Of a stretch of DNA of 64,000 nt, positions 1-9,500 are shown piece after piece. The DNA lies in contig JAOMDA010000004.1 in the NCBI GenBank assembly GCA_028345295.1, positions 1 to 64,000 of the forward strand, read 5' to 3'. The notes under the pieces were generated by a model, which did no database searches, was not told where the DNA came from, and saw nothing but the letters and a program-made list of their open reading frames with translations. The translations under genes and the position numbers were made by a program. The number at the start of each line of letters is the position of its first letter. The stretch's first letter is position 1. Origin of the DNA: Candidatus Nitrosopelagicus sp. (GTDB taxonomy: Archaea > Thermoproteota > Nitrososphaeria > Nitrososphaerales > Nitrosopumilaceae).

Positions 1-586
1 TTTCTCTTTCATAGTCTGCTACAGTTGGGCTGAATGAATAATAGAATTGATTGAATACTGTCATGAATGATGTACCAGACTGTGTCTGCAGTACTGTGTT
101 ATCACGAATTTCTCTCAAGAATTGTACCTGTGGTGCCATTTCTGAGCCATATGCTGCAGTTGCAATTAGACAGCCACCGCCACCTGATGGAGTTTCAGTT
201 GCTGTTTGTGTTACTGATACATCAATTGGTGGGGTAGTCATTTTTGGTGTTACATCAAATACTGTATTAGTAATCTCTGGAATTTCATCATTTACTATAC
301 TTGCCACTATTGTATATTGCCCGGTTTCATAATAATCAGGTATGTTAAAGTCAAATGAAAAACTTTCAGCATCTGTCGGTATAGTTCTGATTAGGATAGT
401 TGTATCAGACGGATCTTTTATTTGAATAACAACATTGTCAGAAACTGCGGTTCCCAAAATTACAACAGTACTTCCAAGTTCATATGAATCAGATTCTGTT
501 TTTACTGTTAAATTCTCAGCAAATGCATTATGTGTCACACATGTAAAGATTAGGATTAAAACTGGAATAATTATATAATTTCTCAT
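1..586 (-). CDS. Secreted CFI-box-CTERM-like protein (3' end outside window)
   Basis: This frame is open from ATG 586 to the left edge, giving 195 visible residues with no stop seen. A signal peptide occupies residues 1-23 (hydrophobic core IIIPVLILIF, cleavage likely after AFA). An Ig/macroglobulin-like beta domain follows (about 25-115), then a Thr/Pro linker with GGGG, then a CFI-box-like motif CLIATAAYGSEM at 139-150 followed by LREIRD and an FYYSFSPTVADYE stretch. That order is typical of archaeal CFI-box-CTERM proteins, which are thought to be processed or anchored at the envelope. The start overlaps the stop of the giant upstream gene by one base (TAATG) and has a good ribosome-binding site, so the two are probably made together. 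The function of the family is not established. Confidence 0.8.
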   Translation of the reverse strand, partial: MRNYIIIPVLILIFTCVTHNAFAENLTVKTESDSYELGSTVVILGTAVSDNVVIQIKDPSDTTILIRTIPTDAESFSFDFNIPDYYETGQYTIVASIVNDEIPEITNTVFDVTPKMTTPPIDVSVTQTATETPSGGGGCLIATAAYGSEMAPQVQFLREIRDNTVLQTQSGTSFMTVFNQFYYSFSPTVADYERE

Positions 587-3500
587 TAGTTCACTCCTTC
601 ATTGTATAAAGTAACTGTAATGATAAATGCCACCGCTCCAATATTTCCTGCAACATCAGTAGCACTACAAGTTACTATAGTCTGACCAACTGAAAACAAG
701 GATCCGGATTGTGGTGTACATATAACAGGTCCTTCAAGTGGTGATTGATCAAATGCGGTTGGAGTGAAATATTGAACCGCAGTTCCTGTTGGATTTATGG
801 CAAGTTTTGTTATGTCCTCAGTTTCTGAAAAAGTTGGTGGTGATATATCTTGAGATAATGCTATTATTGTTATATTGAAACTAGATGATGTAGTATTTCC
901 TACAGTATCAGATGCAGTACATGTAACTGTAGTAGTACCAATTAGAAACAAACTACCAGACATTGGCATACAAAGAACATTACCATCCAATCCTGAATCA
1001 TCATATGCAGTTGGAATTGTATATGTTACTATAGAACCTCTACTGTATGAGGTATGCTCTATGATATCACTTGATGCAGATATAGTGGGTGGACTCTTAT
1101 CAGAAATATCATTCCAAGCAAGAATAGTTACATCAAAACTTGCACTTGCAATATTTCCTGCAGCATCACTTGTAGTACATGTTACAGGTGTTGTTCCAAT
1201 AGGGAAAAATGTTCCAGATGGTGGGCTGCATTTTATCTCTGTAGTGTAACCAGAATCATCACTTGCAGTTACATCAAATGTCATTTGATGAACTCTCTGA
1301 GTTCTCTCTATCTCAGCTGATAATGATAGTAACTCGGTTGGACTTAACATTTTATACAATAAATATGATGGAGTAATGATTACTGGTGGCGTAGTATCAG
1401 GTGGAGATTCACCAACTGTTATAGAAAATGTTGTATGACCTGTATTTCCTGCAGCATCAGTTGCAGTGCATTTTACAGTTGTTTTTCCAACTGGGAATAA
1501 TGTTCCTGATGACGGGGTGCATTTAGTATTTTCAATAATAAAAGAATCGTCAATTACTAATGGCTTTTCATATTGGACTATTGCCCCCAATGGATTAGAG
1601 CTTTGATTGTGTATTGATTTTGGTGGAGGAAAGAAAGTTGGTGCTGTTAGATCTCGGTTTAGTCCTAAAACATCTTCAACAATTACTAATCCTGTCATCC
1701 ATGGATGAACCATACAAAAGTAAGGATACTCTCCTGGTTCTTCAAGTATAACTGAATAACTTGTTCCCATCATTACCAAGCTACTGTCCCAATTTCCATC
1801 TGGTCCACTACTAGGAGTTCCTGAAGTTGATGTGTGTGCAGCAGTGTCATTATTTGAAAAAACGACTTCGCCGCCAGCATCAATTGTTACAGTTGCCGGA
1901 ATGAAGCAGTTTGGTTCACAACCAGGGATTGACGAACCTGCAGCATTTTCAACTATCACATGTTTACCAACATATTCATGAACTTGTGTATCTTTATGAC
2001 TTACAACTACAATGAAACTTGAACTTCCTGTATTTCCTGCTACATCAGTAGCAAAACAAGTAACTTTAGTATTTCCAACTGGGAATAATGTTCCTGATGC
2101 TGGTGTGCATTTAATAGAATTGTCAGACCATGTTCCATCTACATTATCAATTGCAGTGGGAGTATTCCATGTTACTATCTTTGTTCTGGAAGTTTCATTT
2201 TGTATGGTTTCAAGTATAATTGATGGTGTTTTTACGATGGGAGGAATTTTGTCAACAAAAATACCATCGCCTACAACTACACCACCTATCATCCATGGAT
2301 GAACCATACAGAAGTAAGGATATGTTCCTGGCTCATCAAGTGTAACTGAATAACTTGATCCCATCATTATCAAACTACTGTCCCAAACACCGCTTGGACC
2401 ATCAGCTGGTGTTCCAGCAGTTGATGTATGTGCAGCAGTGTCGTTATTTTGGAAGACGACTTCTCCACCCTTATCTATTTTCACAATATTTGGAATGAAA
2501 CACTCGTTTGTTTCTTCACAACCAGGGATTGACGAACCTGCAGCATTTTCAACTATTACTTGTCCCCCAAATGATGGTTTAATTGGTTCTACTATCAAAG
2601 GTTCTGGTGCTGGTAATTCTGGTACTGGTTCTGATTCTGGTACTGGTGTAGGTGCTGGGTCAGGAATAATATCAGATGTTACAGATGTATCACCAGAATC
2701 TATTTTTACATCTATTCCAGGCTTTGTTATTGGTGATGGAGTTGGTGCGACCGTTGACTCCAAACCAATAATGTTGACTGATGCCTTTACTTCGTCTGTA
2801 ATTAAAACACCGCCACGGTCTGGCCAATCTGTAAATACATTAGTGTAAACACTTGCAACACCTGTTGCAGTATCTTGTGGCAACTCAAATCCTAAAACAA
2901 TCTCAGATTCTCCTGCACCTAAAGTAGATTTGAAGAATCCAACACCAAGTGTATTGTTTTGTGCATCAAAGACATTAATCGTTACAAGTACTGGGGTGTT
3001 TGTACTTGATGTAAGATTGGTTTTAAAGAATGCAAGATTTCCTGCATCATATGTTGAAACCTTTTGCCCTTTATCACTAGTTGATAGAACTTCACTTACT
3101 GAAACTTGTGCAGTTGGTTTTGTAGCAGTAAAAGTTAGAGGTGGAGAGTTTACCTCCCATCCATTACCCAAACTCCGTGCATTAACTGTGTATGTTCCAG
3201 GTGCAAGACTTTCTTGTAGTGTAAACTTGAGGCTAACACTTCCACCAAAATTAGTAGTAAGTGATTGCAGTAATACCTGACTTGTCTCACCTTCTACACT
3301 TAGAAATACGGTCTCGTTAGCTTTTGGAACAGATGTACCCAAGTGTGAATGATAAAGTGTGGCATCAATCTGTATTGTCTCACCAATTTCAATATTTCTG
3401 TAGGTTGCACCAACCGGAGTTCCCTGTAAATCTGTTAAAAATATATCAAGATTTGTTGGATTCTCTGCAGAATCAACTGGCTGTTCAATTTGCTCTTCTA

Positions 3501-6500
3501 TCACTTCAAAGTAAAATGATGTGTTTTCTTCAGATGTACCATATGTGGCATTTATTACATAAGTACCAGAAGACGACCAAAGTATATTTGGAGTAAATGA
3601 TATATTGTATGCACCAATTGAGGATGGTGATTTTTGCTCAATTGCTAATACATTGTTTTCCGAGTCTGTAATTTTGAAAGTTACCTGTTCCCCAGTTACA
3701 GGAGAAACATTTCCTGTGGCAGTAATTGTTTCATTATTATAATATGATGCCTTTCCTGGATTTATTGAAACACTTGTCTGGATAGTTTCAGGCACAGATA
3801 TTTGAGATTTTACATATACACTGAATGATGTAGAGCCTTGGTTTCCTGCAGCATCAGTTGCAGTACATGTAACAGATGTAGTTCCAACAGGGAAAAAGCT
3901 TCCAGACTGAGGTGTACAAGTGGGTCCAGATGTTACACCAACGTCATCAGTAGCTATTGGTATTTCATATGTGACTCTTGCGCCATTTGATGTAAAGGCA
4001 TCAACTGTAATATCAGAAACTCCTTGGAATGTTGGTGGACTGACATCACCTGGTCCTTCCTTGATTACTGTTACAGTAAATGTGTCAGTTGCAGTGTTTC
4101 CTGCAGCATCAGATGCAGTACATGTTACTATTGTATTTCCAACTGGGAATGCTGTACCAGATTGTGGTGTACATGTTGGACCAGACGTTACTCCATAGTT
4201 ATCTGTAGCAGTTGGAGTTGAATATGTTACAACTGTTCCCTGTCCCATAGAAATTGTCTTTGATACATTAGATGGCATTGAAAGATTTGGCGCTTGTGTG
4301 TCAGCCAGTGCGGTATAGTTTACTGTGACAGTGAATTCTGCAGTTGTAGTGTTATTTGCTGCATCACGTGCAGTACATGTTACAGGTGTGATTCCAATTT
4401 GGAAAAAGCTTCCAGATTCTAGTGTACATGTCACACTTGGTGCAACACCAGAGTTGTCAGATGCTGTAACGTTGTAGCTTACTGCAGTTCCAAGTGAATT
4501 TGTTGCAGTTTGTGTTATGTTTTCTGCAGTAATTGTTGGAGGTGTGTCATCAGATGCCGCTTCTAAAACTACAGTAACATCAAATGTTGGAAATTCATCA
4601 CCTTGTCTGTTTGCGTTAATCCCACCAACTGAATATCCATTACAGTTTACCGTAGTAGTTCCAACTGGGAAAACACCAGTAACTTCAACAGTTTGAAGTG
4701 TATTAGTATGAATTGGATTGGAATAGGCGAAACTTTCATCAAAAGACTGTCCTGATATATTACAGAAAAGATTTGTTGGATGCATCTCAAGAGCTGGTCC
4801 TTCTGATGTTAAAGTTGCAGTAAATGACACTGTAGCACCATCAGGATCTGTCGTAGTTTGTGTAATGTCATCAGGAACAGTTAGGCTTGGACCATAGTTT
4901 TGGTATCGTTCTAAAACTAATGGTGTAGAATATGCAATTAGACTTCCAGAGGAATCATACGCTGCAACTTTGTATTCTCCCGCAGGATGCGAATTGGATG
5001 ACGATGCTCCACCTTGTCCACGGTTTATACATTGACCTGGAGTAATTCCAAGCTCTTCAATATACGAAGGTGTGTAACTAGGTAGATAATTTGCATCCAG
5101 TACTGCAAATCCACCGGATCCCGGAAAATCTCCAGAAGGAACATAATCTGAATTAAGTAACTGAACCGTTGTTGTTCCAGCTGGTGCATTTTCAAATCCA
5201 ATACAGGAATCAATTGCATAACTCAGAACTGTGTTAAAGTTAGAAGCATCAGCAGGTGTGTCAGCAGGAGGAATATAGAATGGAACTGCTTCTAGAAAAA
5301 TTTGTGTAGACATACCTTCATCATTTGGATTCAATGTGTTCACATTAGAATAAGATGTAAATGCCTCAACCCACCAGTATCCACCGTTGTTAGCTGTCCA
5401 ACCACCAATTGTTGTACTATCACCACAGAATGGACATGTATCTTGACTACTGTTGAAAAGACATGATGCATCTGAATCGTTAACATCAAAGGGAGTATAT
5501 CCTAGAGGATAATCATTTAGTGATACAGCATTTTGTCCAACATCATTCCAGATTAATCTAACAAGTGTTGTTCCAGCTGGTGCATTTTCATATCCAATAC
5601 AAACATGACCTCCTCCAATATCAGTTTGGACTGTAGTAAATGGAGTTATAACAGCATCCCCTTCTAAAACTACATTGACAGTAAACATCTCAGTTGTCAT
5701 GGTACCTTCATCATCAGTTGCAGTACATGATATTGAAGTAGAGCCTATCGGGAAAAGAATTGCAGTTCCGCTGCCATCAACTCCATAACGTTGATAGTTA
5801 CTTTGGCTAAAAAGTTGTTCATGTACTGAATCAATATTTGAAATGCAATCAAAACTCATTATGGTTACATTATCAAGTGCTCGCAATCCAAAAGCGTATG
5901 AATATCCATAGGGATCTTCAGTTGTAAAAGTCTGATCTGAAAATGGTGTACCATCAAGCCAGGTAATAACAGGTGGGGTTGTATCAGCAGGAACGCCTGA
6001 ACCTGTAAGAAGAGTGGTGTCACCAGAAACAACAAGTTTTCCAGTCAACGATGGATGGTTGGGATCATAATATGCGTAAGTTCCAGATTCAGTCATATAG
6101 TGTATGAAATGCGAGCCCGGAGTTATCAAACCACTGTCAAAGTGCCCGCTTGGTCCGTCAATTGGATTTCCGCTAGTGATAGTATGGGAAATAGAATCAA
6201 CATTCCACCATACAACAAAAGGATGTGTATTGTGATTTAGGCTTTGGTTAGGTTGCGAATAACCATATGCCCGCACAGATAATCCGTCTGAGCTAATATC
6301 GATTAGATAACCATTGTATTTTGTTATAGTAAAGCTAGCAGTACCAACATTTCCAGCTGCATCAGATGCAGTACAAGTTACTGTTACAGTTCCAGAAAAC
6401 CATTCAGGATTAGTACTAATTCCAGGAAAATTTTCAGAACTTACTGGTACATCATTTTCTGTACATGTTGGACCAGAAACTACTCCAATGTTGTCAGTTG

Positions 6501-9500
6501 CAGTTGGAAGTGAATAACCATCGGTAATTCCGCCATAAAACCCAGTATCCGTAAGATATGTGAATCCACTTTGGGCATCACCAAACGTAGGGTAGTTATT
6601 TGGATACGAAACCGTGGATAAATCTAATACTGGCGGAATTATGTCAGCAGTTTCAGAGGGATTGTTTACTAACCAATCAATTCCAGCTACAAATGTAGCA
6701 TCATTAACTTGTTCATTTGACCACCATACAGCATTATTTCTAACCCAGTTTGGAATATCAGTTGAAAGTGACAAGTCTAAAATTGATGTATTGCTTATAC
6801 CTGAAAACTCTCCATTAGTAATTGCTAATTGCATTAGTTCAAGAAAATTCAAACTTGTAATGTCATTGTTGACCCAATCAATGATATGATTTTGTGTTTC
6901 ATATGAAAATTCACTAGCAGCAATTGGATTTGCTGGTAGATTGGCAGTTACAGTAAAGCCCGCAGTTGCCACGTTACCTGCAGTGTCACTTGCAGTACAT
7001 GTTACTGTGGATGTTCCAATTGGAAATTTGTAATAATAATTGTATCCCTCATAAGTCCCACTGTATCCCCAGCTTCCGTAATCAGCTGATGCATTAGATT
7101 TGGGAATCTCAAAACCATCAACTGAACATGAATGATTGGCTGGCTGTATTCCGTCTGGTAGTCCGCTTCCCCAATCTCCACCTACATCATCACTTAGCTG
7201 AAGATGCCATCCGTCAAACAAGAATCCCGTAGCATCTGGAGGTGTATAACCACCACCTACATTTTCATCAAAAATTAGTGTGTCATTGGCATTTAGATTT
7301 CCATTGCCAGCCACATTATTTGGATGCAAAGACCCAGGAATCCTAAATTCAATAGTTGGTGGAGTTGTATCCCCAACTTCTACGACGGTAAACGTTCCTG
7401 TCCATACATTGTTTGTCTCATCTGTCTCAGATACTACATTATTTGGATCAACTGTAACTGTAACAGTATAGGTGCCAAGAGCAAAACTACTTAGAATTTC
7501 ATTACCGCCACTATTATGGAAACTATATCCTTGATTGGGGTTTAGACTCAATGGTGTTGTAGAAAAATTATTCATCACAGATTGCCAACAGTCATCACAT
7601 AGTACGCTGCCATTTGGTTTTACCACCTTGATATTTATTGATACATTATCAGCAATACCGCTGCCAACATTTTTGATAGTTCCATCTACCCAGTAGTTAG
7701 CTTCACCAGCATAGAAATCACCTCCAAAAGGTTCTGGGACAACTCGTGTGCCCTCTAGAATCAAGTCAATAGGCGCAGCAGGTGGAGTATATCCAACCCA
7801 ACCATTCATTGTTATCCATGGTCTGTAATCATATGCTGCAGCACTACCACTTCCAAAGACCATTGGTCCATTTCCACCTGAACAAAATGCATCTTCTATC
7901 CAGTTATCTTGACAATTGTTGGTACTATACAATCCATTTTGCTCATTTTGATAATAGTTTCCACCATATGGTGCATCAAGATTAAAGATGTTATTGTTTC
8001 CATTAACATGATAGCCTTTCTCTGTATTGCTGATGAAATTATTATTGTAAACTTGATTATTGTCTGTGTTAACTAGTGTAAATGCACGCCAAAGACTGTT
8101 TTTGATTGTGTTTTCTATGACTAGATTATTGCCGTCACCCATGCTGTTTGATGCGATTGAAAATCCTGAATGGTTTCCATCAAGTACATTATTCTTTACA
8201 GTTGCAGTATTACCAGTTATTAAAATTCCTGAAGTAAATCCCTTTACTGTTAGATTTTTGATTGTGTTGCCAGAACCTGAATTGAGAATTCCGCCATAAC
8301 CACTGCCTGTTGGAGTTTCTCCTGTGTCAAGTGTATGAGAATTTCCGTCAAGTGTAATTCCTGAATCATAGATGTTAATGGTGTCAGAAAGGTCTGTGTT
8401 TAGCGTACAAGTTTTTGAGCCTTGATTCCATGTACCAATTTCTGAACAGTCACCACCTGATGAAGATATTGTAAATGGACCAACAGGACCCGTGCTTATT
8501 CCCTCAAAGTCTGCTTGTCCATTACCAGATGCAGTATTTCCAGTGAATGTATGCATAGAGCCACTGTTTAATTCAAAATAAAATCCGATTGCGCCATTAT
8601 TGTTTGAAATATTATTTGTAATTATATTATTTTGAGATTGGGAATTAAAATAAAATCCCTGACCACCTGTATTTGTTACAGTATTCGAATCAATTGTATT
8701 GCCTGAACCTGCTAGAACTATTCCATTGTTTCCGGCAGAAGTTATTACATTGTTAGAAATTTTGTTATTGTTACTCTGAGAATTACTGTATCCAGGACCG
8801 TAAATATTCATTCCCGAACCTGCACTGTTTATTGTGTTATTATCGATACATGCACCTGCGGCATTCAAAGTAATTCCCCAGCCAGGTGTATTAGTTATGC
8901 TATTTCCTTTGACAGTTACTGGCGTTGGATTATTACCTGGAGGAGGTTGACCAATTTCAGATAAATCTACAAAGTATGGAATTGTGGTGTTACACGTTCC
9001 ATCTCCCATAAATCCATCCAAGTGTATACTTCCACCACCACTGCTATTTCCAGAATTTTCAATTGTATTATTTTCAATCACAACACCAGAACCACAATCG
9101 GGGCAACTGCCAGTATCATATACATACAGACCATACGAATCTGCATTTCGAATTGTATTTCCAGTTATGGTGACACCGTTTGTTTGGTGTGAGTTAATTC
9201 CAACTTTGAAATCTTCAATTATAAGATCTTTTACTGTAGAAAAGTGTGTTTTGTAGAGATAAACACCAGCATCACTCATACCACCTGCATCAGCTCCTGT
9301 AAGTTTGTGACCATCACCATCAATTGTTATACCTTCAGTGGAGCCCTCTCCAATGTACGAATCATAAGTAGAGCCTTCCCATATGGCTTGACCTATTTTG
9401 ATTGCTCCAACGTATGCAGATGTTACTACATCGGCAGTCAATGTACATGTTTTAGTTGATGCATCCCACATTCCAATTTGTGTACAATCTCCACCAGTTG

